Positions 8,623 to 16,099 of a stretch of 64,000 nucleotides of DNA are shown here, piece by piece; within the stretch, counting starts at the first letter, position 1; every line of letters begins with the position of its first letter. Source of the stretch: Sphingomonas liriopis (GTDB taxonomy: Bacteria > Pseudomonadota > Alphaproteobacteria > Sphingomonadales > Sphingomonadaceae); assembly GCF_024211255.1 (NCBI RefSeq), contig NZ_JAMLDY010000015.1:23750-87749 (forward strand). The letters are read 5' to 3'. The position numbers were made by a program, and so were the translations under genes. The notes below the pieces were generated by a model. The model saw nothing but the letters and a program-made list of their open reading frames with translations, did not search any database and was not told the DNA's origin.

Positions 8623-9351
8623 TCAGATCGCTGTGGCCTGGCGGAGGCGGCGGTGGAGGTAGTTTTCGTCGAAGCCGGCGATTTGTACCAATTTCACCGG
8701 ATCGAGGATCGTTAAACTGCCGCGGCGGAGGGCCATCGCGCCCGCCAGGCGCAGTTCCTTGAGGACGCGGTTGATGTGGACGGGGGTCATGCCGAGCGCG
8801 TCGGCGAGGATGATCTGCGACAGCGGCAGCGCGAATTCGGTGTCCTGCGTCATGCCGGCGCCGCGGGCGCGCAGGTAGAGTTCGCACATCAGGTGCGCGA
8901 CGCGTTCGATGCTGCTGCGCCGGCCCATGCTGACGATCCAGGCGCGCATGATCCCTTCGTCGACCAGCTGCGCGGTGTACATGGCGCGCGCGATCGCGGG
9001 ATGATCGTGCATCATCGCCTGCATCTGCGCGCGCGAGATCATCGCGACCGAGGCGGGGCCGATCGCCTGGATGCCGTGATCCATCGCGGCGAGCATGTTG
9101 ACGTGCAGGTCGCAGGCATCGCCCGGCATCAGGAAGGCCATGATCTGGCGCAGCCCGTTGGGCAGGATCTTGTACCGGCACGCCCAGCCGTCGAGCACCA
9201 CGAACACCGGCCCGGGCTCGTCGCCCTCGCGGATCAGGTCCTGCCGCGCGGCGAACCGGCGCGGGTGCGCGGTGACGATCTCCAACGCCCTGCGGTCATC
9301 AGCGGACAATTCGGCCAGATTGGCCAATTTCTTGATGAACCGGTTGGACAT
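8623..9351 (-). CDS. Crp/Fnr family transcriptional regulator
   Basis: This is a 242-residue regulator with an N-terminal cyclic-nucleotide-binding-like fold (about residues 20-140) and a C-terminal winged helix with SQIILADALGMTPVHINRVL as recognition region. No cluster of N-terminal cysteines for an FNR-type iron-sulfur centre is present, so the ligand is not evident. The start MSNRFIKK at 9351 is chosen; a frame-consistent start at 9384 would add 11 residues and place the start inside the upstream palindrome. It is divergent from the 9532 gene. Sphingomonads carry many such paralogs. Confidence 0.88.
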   Translation of the reverse strand: MSNRFIKKLANLAELSADDRRALEIVTAHPRRFAARQDLIREGDEPGPVFVVLDGWACRYKILPNGLRQIMAFLMPGDACDLHVNMLAAMDHGIQAIGPASVAMISRAQMQAMMHDHPAIARAMYTAQLVDEGIMRAWIVSMGRRSSIERVAHLMCELYLRARGAGMTQDTEFALPLSQIILADALGMTPVHINRVLKELRLAGAMALRRGSLTILDPVKLVQIAGFDENYLHRRLRQATAI

Positions 9352-9381
9352 GACCGATGCGTACACCGTTGTCCCGCGCAA

Positions 9382-9412
9382 CAATATTGACGAGTGTTAT
9401 TGACCAATATTG
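9382..9412. promoter_or_regulatory. Paired CAATATTG palindromes between divergent genes
   Basis: Two identical 8-bp palindromes, CAATATTG, lie at 9382-9389 and 9405-9412, 23 bp apart start to start, in an AT-rich patch in otherwise GC-rich DNA. They sit just upstream of the Crp/Fnr-family gene and before the divergent 9532 gene. Two copies on about two helical turns suggest an operator, possibly for autoregulation. No experimentally known motif is claimed. Confidence 0.4.
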
Positions 9413-9531
9413 AGTTGGGTTGTGTCGGCACCGCGCTTTGCCGCTATGGAGGACGGTATCGTCGCCATTCCCGCCGGCCACGACGATCGGGGGCGACCGT
9501 GCCTTCGCCTGGCTGCCAAGGCACGAACCCG

Positions 9532-9810
9532 ATGTCCTCCAACGACAATCACCTCCCGCCGCCGGTCGAGGCGCCGCCGCCCGATGCGCAGGGGCAGGCG
9601 GCGCTGCTGCTGGTCGAAAGCCTGATCCACGCGCTGGTCGGACGGTCGGTGATGACGCTGGAGGAGGGGGTGGAGATCGTCCAGACCGCGATCGACGTGC
9701 AGGTCGACGTCGCACGCGCCGCCGGCGCCGCCGGGGCGCCGATGTGGCAGGCGCATGCGCTGCTGACCCGCGTGGCGGAGACGCTGCGGATCGATATCGC
9801 GCGGCGCTGA
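9532..9810 (+). CDS. Small conserved hypothetical protein
   Basis: This is a 92-residue protein starting MSSNDNHLPPP. After a short Pro-rich N-terminus (about residues 1-20) it is one helical domain with LLLVESLIHALVGRSVMTLEEG and a C-terminal LLTRVAETLRIDIARR. The longer frame from 9394 is rejected because its first 46 residues are Arg-rich shadow sequence. The product is probably cytoplasmic. Function is not recognised. Confidence 0.65.
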   Translation: MSSNDNHLPPPVEAPPPDAQGQAALLLVESLIHALVGRSVMTLEEGVEIVQTAIDVQVDVARAAGAAGAPMWQAHALLTRVAETLRIDIARR

Positions 9811-9844
9811 GTTGCGGCACGCGGTGCGCGCGGACCAGACGGCG

Positions 9845-10153
9845 CTAGGCGCGGTCGACGTCCGAGGCGTCGAATTCGGCGAAGGCGTCGCGCACTTCTG
9901 CGGCGGCGGTGTCGTCGGCGAGATCGACGGTCACGCGGATCGCGCCGTTGAGCGGGGCGTCGCTGCGGTCGTCGGGGCTGGGCGCGCCGGCTTCGGTGTC
10001 GGCGCCGGCCGTGTCCTCGCCGACGCTGTTGTCCTCGCCCTCGGCAATGATGCGGATCGCGTCGCGGTCGAGATCGAATTGCTGGACGAGGCGTTCGACC
10101 GCCATTTCGGCTTCGCGGCGGGTGTCGAAGGTCGCGGTGAGGCTGGCGGTCAT
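9845..10153 (-). CDS. Small acidic hypothetical protein
   Basis: This is a 102-residue acidic protein. The start (MTASLTATFDTRREAEMAVERL) and end (IRVTVDLADDTAAAEVRDAF) look like two halves of a small alpha/beta fold of the kind seen in SPOR- or ferredoxin-like domains, joined by a low-complexity Glu/Asp/Ala linker (about residues 40-65). The pattern of a modulated residue range acting on two strands resembles general-stress or DUF-type proteins, but no family is assigned. It is downstream of the metallophosphoesterase on the same strand with a 54-bp gap. Confidence 0.6.
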   Translation of the reverse strand: MTASLTATFDTRREAEMAVERLVQQFDLDRDAIRIIAEGEDNSVGEDTAGADTEAGAPSPDDRSDAPLNGAIRVTVDLADDTAAAEVRDAFAEFDASDVDRA

Positions 10154-10207
10154 GGGAATCTCCGAAGCAGGGGAGGGCGGAACGCGTCGCGATCCGATCC
10201 GGGTCCG

Positions 10208-11257
10208 CTATCGGGCCGCCGTGCGCAGCGTGATGCGGGTGAGTTCGGACGGGCGGCCGAGGCGCAGCGCGAAACCGGGCCACAGCCCGGTGCCGTTGCT
10301 GACGTAGAGCGTCATCGCGCCGACCGCATAGCGGCCCGAGACGAAGCCGCCGTTGGGCCGCGCGAACAGGCGGTCGAGGCCGAGGATCATGCCGCCGTGG
10401 GTATGCCCGGACAACTGCAGCGCGACGCCCCGGGCGGCGGCGTGGCGGGCTTGCCGCGGCTGGTGGTCGAGCAGCAGGATCGGCGCCTCCGCGGGGGCGC
10501 CGGCGAGCGCCGCGGCGAGGTCCGGGCCGGGGCGGCCGTGCTGCGGCGCGGACAAATCGGTGACGCCGGCGACGACCAGCTGCGCCGCGCCGCGGGAGAG
10601 GATGGCGTGCGCGTTGGGGAGCATGCGCATCCCCAGGTCGGCGAGGTGGCGCATCCATGCGTCGTAATCGAAGAAATATTCGTGGTTGCCGGGGATGGCG
10701 TAGACGCCGTCGGGGGCGTGCAGGTCGCGCAAGGGGGCGACGTCGGCACGGCGCATCGCGACCGATCCGTCGATGAAGTCGCCGGTGACGACGATCAGGT
10801 CGGCGCCGGCGGCATTGGCACGCGTCACCACCGCCTGCGCCCAGGGGGCGGGGAACAGGCGGCTGATGTGCAGGTCGGTCAGCTGCACCAGCCGGTAACC
10901 GTCGAACTGCGGCGGCAGGCCGGGAATGGCGATCGCGACGTCCCGGATCGGCGGCACGCGGATGGCGTTGGCGACGCCGATCGCGGCGAGGAGGGCGGCC
11001 AGCGCCGCCGCGGCGTAGCGGACGCCGTCGGGCAGCGCGAGCCGCTGCCAGCGGACCAGCATCGCGGCGAGCGTGCCGAGGTCGAGCAGGATCTGCAGCA
11101 GCGCGAGCAGCAGGATCGCGCCGAACGTCCAGTTGAACAGGATGACGAGCGCGCGGGGGAATTCGGGGGCGAATACCGATCCCGACGAGAGCCGGCTCCA
11201 GCCATGATATTGCGACGCGGCGATCAACAGCAGCGCGATGCCGCCCTTCGCCCACAA
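10208..11257 (-). CDS. Membrane-anchored metallophosphoesterase
   Basis: This is a calcineurin-like phosphoesterase of YkuE/YaeI type with three or four N-terminal membrane segments and a catalytic domain facing the periplasm or cytoplasm. The metal-binding motifs appear in order: TDLHI, GDFIDG, GNHEY and GHTHGG. The listed start is a TTG at 11257. The frame stays open upstream with hydrophobic sequence reading IFHLIFASPALYVLARTL, yet contains no ATG, GTG or TTG there. An AGAAGG sits nine bases before an ATC, so a rare ATC start near 11321 is possible. Substrate is unknown (the family includes UDP-diacylglucosamine and generic phosphodiesterases). Confidence 0.85.
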   Translation of the reverse strand: MWAKGGIALLLIAASQYHGWSRLSSGSVFAPEFPRALVILFNWTFGAILLLALLQILLDLGTLAAMLVRWQRLALPDGVRYAAAALAALLAAIGVANAIRVPPIRDVAIAIPGLPPQFDGYRLVQLTDLHISRLFPAPWAQAVVTRANAAGADLIVVTGDFIDGSVAMRRADVAPLRDLHAPDGVYAIPGNHEYFFDYDAWMRHLADLGMRMLPNAHAILSRGAAQLVVAGVTDLSAPQHGRPGPDLAAALAGAPAEAPILLLDHQPRQARHAAARGVALQLSGHTHGGMILGLDRLFARPNGGFVSGRYAVGAMTLYVSNGTGLWPGFALRLGRPSELTRITLRTAAR

Positions 11258-11440
11258 CGGCAGCGCCAGCGGCCAGAGCGTGCGGGCGAGGACATAGAGC
11301 GCGGGGCTCGCGAAGATGAGGTGGAAGATCGTCGGTGTCCTTCTGAAAGCGCCGGTGCGATGGCGGCGATACCGTTACGCCCGAACGCGCCGGCGGTTCA
11401 GAGCCTGTTTGGAAATTGGCGAAAGAGCCAATTTCACGCG

Positions 11441-11736
11441 GTGCCGGCTCGCTCCCCCACCCGAGGGCGCCCAGCAAAGTATTAGTTTGCTGGGACCCGT
11501 CGGGCGCCCATCAGGATACCGTGTGGGCGGCCGACGCAGGGCTATTGCATATGAGTGTTTGGTCGGCGGCTCCCCAATTCCTTCGTCACCCCGGACTGGT
11601 TCGGGGGTCCACGGTTCGGCGCACCTGTCGTTTCGAGGCTCTTTTCCGACGCTCGCGGCACGGTGGACCCCGGAACCAGTCCGGGGTGACGAAGTATTCC
11701 GGGCCGCCGCCCTCGGGTGGGGGAGCGGGCCGGCAC
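11441..11736. repeat. Composite nested inverted-repeat element
   Basis: The gap of about 500 bp between the phosphoesterase and the GntR gene holds no convincing gene. It has an outer inverted repeat of 29 bp with one mismatch (11441-11469 and 11708-11736). Nested within is a 32-bp inverted repeat (11581-11612 and 11663-11694), whose arms carry the CACCCCGGACT / AGTCCGGGGTG core also seen near 37.6, 40.6 and 63.7 kb. It therefore looks like one repeat inserted in, or captured by, another. Confidence 0.75.
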
Positions 11737-11773
11737 CGCCGAAATGCGCCTGCAGCGCATTTCCAATCGACTC

Positions 11774-12460
11774 TCAGAAGATATCGCTGATCGCGCGATC
11801 GAAGTGCGCGTCCATCAGCGTCGCGGCGGCGCGCGGGTCGCGGTCGGCGATGGCGGCGGCGAGGTCGCGGTGGATCGCGAAGACGGTGTCGCGCTGCACC
11901 GGCGTCTGGCGCGTGTGCCAGGCGGTGGGAACGGCGACGCGCATCAGCTGTTCGAACGAGCGGACGATCTGGTGGAACAGGCCGTTGCCGCTGGCGTGCG
12001 CGATCGTCTGGTGAAAGGCGATGTCGTGGCGGATGAGCTGGTGGAGGTCGTCGCTGCTGGCGGTCATCCGCGCGGCATGATCGACGATCAGCCGCGCGTC
12101 GGCGTCGCTGCGATGTTCGGCGGCGAGCGCGGCTGTGCGCAGTTCGAGCGTGCGGCGGACGTCCCACACCTCGCTCGTCGTGATCTGCGCGGTGGCGACG
12201 GCGTGGTCGATCGAGGCGGCGATGACCGATCCGTCGATCGCCCCGACGCGCGCGCGCCGGCCGTTGCCGACGTCGAGGACGCGCAGCGCCGCGAGCGCGC
12301 CGAACGCTTCGCGCATCACCGCGCGGCTGACGCCCAGATCGCTGGCGAACTGCCCCTCGCCGGGCAGGGTGTCGCCGACCTTGAGGTCGCAATCGCGGAT
12401 ATGGTCGCGGACGCGGCGCACCGCCTGGTCGACCAGCGACCCGGGGACGGCGGGGGTCAT
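11774..12460 (-). CDS. GntR family regulator, FadR/FCD subfamily
   Basis: This is a 228-residue regulator. The N-terminal winged helix (about residues 8-70) reads LKVGDTLPGEGQFASDLGVS, with RAVMREAF as recognition helix. The C-terminal FCD ligand-binding domain has the Asp/His positions DIAFHQTI and HRDLAAAI that bind a metal and a carboxylate in this subfamily. The start ATG overlaps the AraC gene's stop (ATGA). Being at the end of a hydroxy-acid-type locus, it probably senses a carboxylic acid intermediate and is a candidate binder of the palindromes at 13231-13271 and 18313-18358. Confidence 0.85.
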   Translation of the reverse strand: MTPAVPGSLVDQAVRRVRDHIRDCDLKVGDTLPGEGQFASDLGVSRAVMREAFGALAALRVLDVGNGRRARVGAIDGSVIAASIDHAVATAQITTSEVWDVRRTLELRTAALAAEHRSDADARLIVDHAARMTASSDDLHQLIRHDIAFHQTIAHASGNGLFHQIVRSFEQLMRVAVPTAWHTRQTPVQRDTVFAIHRDLAAAIADRDPRAAATLMDAHFDRAISDIF

Positions 12461-13200
12461 GCGGCGAGCCGGTGGTTGCGCAGCTGCGTCGGCGCCTGGC
12501 CGTAGCGGCGCGAGAAGGCGCGGGTGAAGCTGGCGTTGTTGAGATAGCCGCAGCGATAGCCGATCGAAGAGACCGGCAGGTCGGTCGCCAGCAGCATGTC
12601 GCGCGCGCCGCTCAAGCGCCGGTCGGTGATCGCGTCGGCGACGCTCATCGCGAACATCGAGCGGAAACCCCGGGTGAGCTTGGCACGGTTGAGGCCGCAG
12701 GCGCGCGAGATCGAATCGAGCGTCAGCTTCTCGTGCCAGCGTTCGTCGATCAGGCGGCGGGCATCGGCGATCCGCTGCGCCTCGGCGGCGCGCAGCGCGC
12801 CGGCGCCGTCGGCGGGGACCAGACTGTCGTCGCCCAGTTTCTCGAACGTCGCGCAGAGCAGTTCGATGCTCTTGGCGCCGCGCAGCGTGACGGCGGCATT
12901 GCCGGTGAGGCGGCAATGCTGGATGGCGAGCGCGATGGCGCGCATGTCCGAAGACAGATGCCAGGCGCCGCCGGTCACCGGCACCGCGCCGAAGATGCGG
13001 GTGCAGGCGGCGGGACAGACGACGAAGATCAGGTCGGCGTCGGTCAGGTCGTCGGCCTGCGGATCGGGGTGGAAGACGAAGGTCGCCGCGGCGAGGCGAT
13101 AAGCGAAGCCGATCGCACCCGCGGGCCATGCCGCCGCCGGCAACGGCCCATCGCCGACGAAGGCGATCATCTCCGGCGACACGTCGATCCTGGCTTTCAT
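12457..13200 (-). CDS. AraC family transcriptional regulator
   Basis: This is a 247-residue protein with the two helix-turn-helix motifs of AraC/XylS at the C-terminus: KLTLDSISRACGLNRAKLTR, and SIGYRCGYLNNASFTRAFSR with the family-typical GY and F-R spacing. The N-terminal half (about residues 1-145) is not clearly a cupin. It overlaps the following GntR gene by 4 bp. The upstream region holds an inverted pair of CGGATAGGT sites that also covers the 3-prime end of the MFS gene, so regulator expression is probably under operator control. Confidence 0.85.
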   Translation of the reverse strand: MKARIDVSPEMIAFVGDGPLPAAAWPAGAIGFAYRLAAATFVFHPDPQADDLTDADLIFVVCPAACTRIFGAVPVTGGAWHLSSDMRAIALAIQHCRLTGNAAVTLRGAKSIELLCATFEKLGDDSLVPADGAGALRAAEAQRIADARRLIDERWHEKLTLDSISRACGLNRAKLTRGFRSMFAMSVADAITDRRLSGARDMLLATDLPVSSIGYRCGYLNNASFTRAFSRRYGQAPTQLRNHRLAA

Positions 13201-13230
13201 ACCATCCTCTCGTTCTTTTGACGGAGAATG

Positions 13231-13271
13231 GACCTATCCGATAGCTATGGCAAGAGCTTTCGGATAGGTTC
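13231..13271. promoter_or_regulatory. Operator-like inverted repeat upstream of the AraC-GntR pair
   Basis: GACCTATCCGATAGC (13231-13245) is repeated in inverse orientation as GCTTTCGGATAGGTTC (about 13256-13271), giving a 14-bp inverted repeat with one mismatch and a 10-bp spacer. The second arm lies inside the last codons of the MFS gene. The same half-site occurs twice upstream of the TonB receptor at 18313-18358. This points to one regulator controlling both promoters, most simply the GntR or AraC protein. Confidence 0.6.
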
Positions 13272-14549
13272 GGCGATAGCAGCGAGCGGTGCGCGGCGCA
13301 TCGCGACGCAGAAGGCGACCAGAGACAGCGCGCCGGTGACCGCGCCGACGGCGGCGAGACCCTGGTCGAGGTGCGATTCGCCGCCGAACAGGCCGCTCGC
13401 CGCGGCGACGAGCGTGGGCGCGACGCCGAAGCCGATCAACCCCGCGACCGCGATGAACGCGCCGATGCACAGCCCGCGCAGCTCGTTGGGGATGAGCACG
13501 GTGAGCGCGACCGAGGTGACGACACCGGTGACCGCGCCGCACAGCAGCAGCAGGCCGAGCGCGGCACCGAACAGCGGCACGGAGGGCGCGATCGGGAACA
13601 GGCCGGCGGGGATACCGAGCGCGGCGGCGATCACCGCGCCGAACAGCAGGCCGCCGCGCCGCCCGCTCTTGTGGCCCCAGTCGGCGGAGAGGCCGCCGAC
13701 GACCGCGCCGATGACGCCGGCGCCGAAGATCAGCGGGCCCATCCAGCCGGCGACCTGATCGGGGCGCAGGCCGAAGCTGCGCGAGAGGACGGGCGCGGCC
13801 CAGATCGCCGCGGCGCCGTCCGCCATCACGACGCTGACCTGTCCCATGAACAGCGGCAGCAGGAAGGTGCGGCGCGCCCACAGTTCGCCGGCGACGATGC
13901 GGAAGGGGGCGTGGGTGCTCGCCGCGACCTCGTGCCGCTTGGGTTCGCGCAGCAGGAACAGCGGGATCATGAAGGCGGCGCCGAGCAGCCCGAGCGCGAG
14001 GTGCGCGCTGCGCCACGGGGCGGCGTGCCAGAACCAGTCGGGGGTGCCGCCATGGAGGAACAGGCCGAACAGCGCGCCGGTGAGCGCGAAGGCCATCGCC
14101 TGCCCCAGCGACTTGCCGAGGTTGACGACGAGCAGCGCGCGGCCGCGCTGCGTCGGCGGGCAGAGGTCGGCGCACAGCGACAGCGCCGCGGTGAGCGCGC
14201 CGGTGGTGCCGATGCCGGTCAGCATGCGCGCGACGAACAGGATACCGACGCTCCGCGCGACCGCGGTGAGGACGGTGCCGACGACGAAGGTGGCGACGAG
14301 CACGATCATGAGCCGCACGCGGTTGTGGCGATCGACCCAGATGCCGATCGGGATCGAGAAGAGCGCCAGCGGCAGCGCGGCGCTGAGCCCCTGGATGAGG
14401 CTGAGGGTGTAGTCGCTGAGGTGAAGCTCGGCCTTGGCGCCTTCCTGCACGGTGCCGAACGAGCCCATCATCGCAAAGCCCAGCGTCATGGCGAGCGCGA
14501 GCGCGAGGAGGGGGAGGAGCGAGCGGGTGAAGGATGGGGTGGCGGGCAT
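13245..14549 (-). CDS. MFS transporter
   Basis: This is a 434-residue major facilitator with about 12 predicted membrane helices. The loop 2-3 motif region reads GIWVDRHNRVRLM, and the central loop after helix 6 is charged (LREPKRHEV). It is an inner-membrane transporter for an unidentified organic solute. It follows the FAD-dependent dehydrogenase on the same strand. Co-location with a TonB receptor and an esterase suggests uptake of the acid product after outer-membrane import. The final codons (EPIRKLLP) overlap one operator arm. Confidence 0.85.
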   Translation of the reverse strand: MPATPSFTRSLLPLLALALAMTLGFAMMGSFGTVQEGAKAELHLSDYTLSLIQGLSAALPLALFSIPIGIWVDRHNRVRLMIVLVATFVVGTVLTAVARSVGILFVARMLTGIGTTGALTAALSLCADLCPPTQRGRALLVVNLGKSLGQAMAFALTGALFGLFLHGGTPDWFWHAAPWRSAHLALGLLGAAFMIPLFLLREPKRHEVAASTHAPFRIVAGELWARRTFLLPLFMGQVSVVMADGAAAIWAAPVLSRSFGLRPDQVAGWMGPLIFGAGVIGAVVGGLSADWGHKSGRRGGLLFGAVIAAALGIPAGLFPIAPSVPLFGAALGLLLLCGAVTGVVTSVALTVLIPNELRGLCIGAFIAVAGLIGFGVAPTLVAAASGLFGGESHLDQGLAAVGAVTGALSLVAFCVAMRRAPLAAIAEPIRKLLP

Positions 14550-14575
14550 GGCTGGTTCCTAGGGACGGCTAATCA

Positions 14576-14682
14576 AAGCCCCTCCCCTTCAGGGGAGGGG
14601 TTTGGGGTGGGGGCTGTCCGCGAGCGTCGGTCTCGGTGAGACACCGCCCCACCCCAACCCCTCCCCTCAAGGGGAGGGGCTT
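14576..14682. repeat. GGTCTC-core palindromic element, copy 1
   Basis: This is a nested inverted repeat of about 107 bp. Each arm is itself a CCCCTCCCC / GGGGAGGGG hairpin, and the arms pair with each other around the 19-bp core CGGTCTCGGTGAGACACCG (14628-14646). The same core, with similar but not identical arms, occurs at 55127-55145. It fills the gap between the MFS gene start and the dehydrogenase stop. Confidence 0.75.
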
Positions 14683-14697
14683 AAGAAGACCCGACCA

Positions 14698-16095
14698 TCA
14701 CAGACTGAAGATCTTGCCCGGGTTGAACAGGTCCTTGGGGTCGAGCGCGCGCTTGAGCATGCGCATCACGTCGACGGCGTCGCCGAGTTCCTCGACCAGC
14801 CAGTCCTGCTTGCCGATGCCGATGCCGTGTTCGCCGGTGCAAGTGCCGTCCATCGCCAGCGCGCGCGCGACGAGGCGGGCGTTTACGCCCTCGACCTCGT
14901 GCAGGTCCTCCTTGGACGCCGGGTCCATCGCGAAGACGACGTGGAAATTGCCGTCGCCGACGTGGCCGAGGATCGTCGCGGGGACGCTGCAGGTCGCGAG
15001 GTCCGCCTTGGTCTGCGTGATGCATTCGGGCAGGCGGCTGATCGGCACGCAGACGTCGGTCGCCCAGCCGACCGCGCCGGGGCGCAGCGCGACCGCGGCG
15101 TAATAGGCCTCGTGCCGCGCCTTCCACAGACGCCCGCGTTCCTCGGGCAGGTTGGACCAGGCGAAGTCTCCGCCGCCGTTCTCCGCGGCGAGCATGCCGA
15201 CCATCTCGACCTGCTCGGCGACGCCACCGGGCGAGCCGTGGAATTCGAAGAACAGCGTCGTCACTTCGGGCAGGGTCAGCTTGGACCAGGCGTTGACCGC
15301 GCGGATCTGCATGTCGTCGAGGATCTCGACGCGCGCCAAGGGCACGCCGGCCTGAATCGACTGGACGACGGTGGTGATCGCGCCTTCGAGGCTATCGAAG
15401 CCGCAGACCGCGGCGGAGATGGTTTCGGGGATCGGATGCAGGCGCAGCGTCACCTCGGTGATGATGCCGAGCGTGCCCTCGCTGCCGACGTAGAGGCGGG
15501 TGAGGTCGTAGCCCGCCGCCGATTTGCGCGCGCGACGGGCGGTGGTGACGACCTTGCCGTCGGGGGTGACGACCTTGAGGCTCAGCACCGCCTCGCGCAT
15601 CGTGCCGTAGCGTACCGCGTTGGTGCCGCTGGCGCGGGTCGAGGCCATGCCGCCGATCGTCGCATTGGCGCCGGGATCGATCGGGAAGAACAGGCCGGTG
15701 TCGCGGAGATGCTCGTTCAATTGTTCGCGGCGGCAGCCGGCCTGCACGGTGCAGTCGAAATCCTCGGCGTTGACCGCGACGATCCGGTTCATCTCGCCGA
15801 GGTTGACGCTGACGCCGCCGCGCACCGGCACGGCATTGCCCTCGATCGAGGTGCCGGCGCCGAACGGCACGATCGGCACGTCGGCGGCGACGCACAGGTT
15901 GACGAGATCGACGACATCCTGCGTCGAATGCGCGAAGACGACCGCGTCGGGCAGGACGACATCGAAATGCGCCTCGTTCGAGCCATGCTGGCGCAACATC
16001 GCGTCGGTGAGGTGGAGCCGGTTGCCGAAGCGTTCGCGCAACCGGTCGATGAACGCCGGGTCGACCTCGGCACGGGTGATGGGAGCGTGCTGCAC
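14698..16095 (-). CDS. FAD-binding 2-hydroxyacid dehydrogenase (D-lactate dehydrogenase/GlcD type)
   Basis: This is a 465-residue flavoprotein of the VAO/PCMH fold. The N-terminal FAD-binding domain has VPFGAGTSIEGNAVP and IGGMASTRASGTNAVRYG. The C-terminal FAD-oxidase cap has GHVGDGNFHVVF and GTCTGEHGIGIGK, the metal and substrate signature of D-lactate dehydrogenases and GlcD. It oxidises a D-2-hydroxy acid to a keto acid, passing electrons to quinone or cytochrome. The GTG start lies 4 bp after the TonB-receptor stop, so the two are coupled. The long Ser/Arg-rich N-terminal extension of the frame is shadow sequence of the receptor. Confidence 0.88.
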   Translation of the reverse strand: MQHAPITRAEVDPAFIDRLRERFGNRLHLTDAMLRQHGSNEAHFDVVLPDAVVFAHSTQDVVDLVNLCVAADVPIVPFGAGTSIEGNAVPVRGGVSVNLGEMNRIVAVNAEDFDCTVQAGCRREQLNEHLRDTGLFFPIDPGANATIGGMASTRASGTNAVRYGTMREAVLSLKVVTPDGKVVTTARRARKSAAGYDLTRLYVGSEGTLGIITEVTLRLHPIPETISAAVCGFDSLEGAITTVVQSIQAGVPLARVEILDDMQIRAVNAWSKLTLPEVTTLFFEFHGSPGGVAEQVEMVGMLAAENGGGDFAWSNLPEERGRLWKARHEAYYAAVALRPGAVGWATDVCVPISRLPECITQTKADLATCSVPATILGHVGDGNFHVVFAMDPASKEDLHEVEGVNARLVARALAMDGTCTGEHGIGIGKQDWLVEELGDAVDVMRMLKRALDPKDLFNPGKIFSL

Positions 16096-16099
16096 CGGC

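Noticed and set aside
11416..11790. Plus-strand ORF over the composite repeat
   Set aside because: It is made almost entirely of inverted-repeat sequence and lacks coding character.
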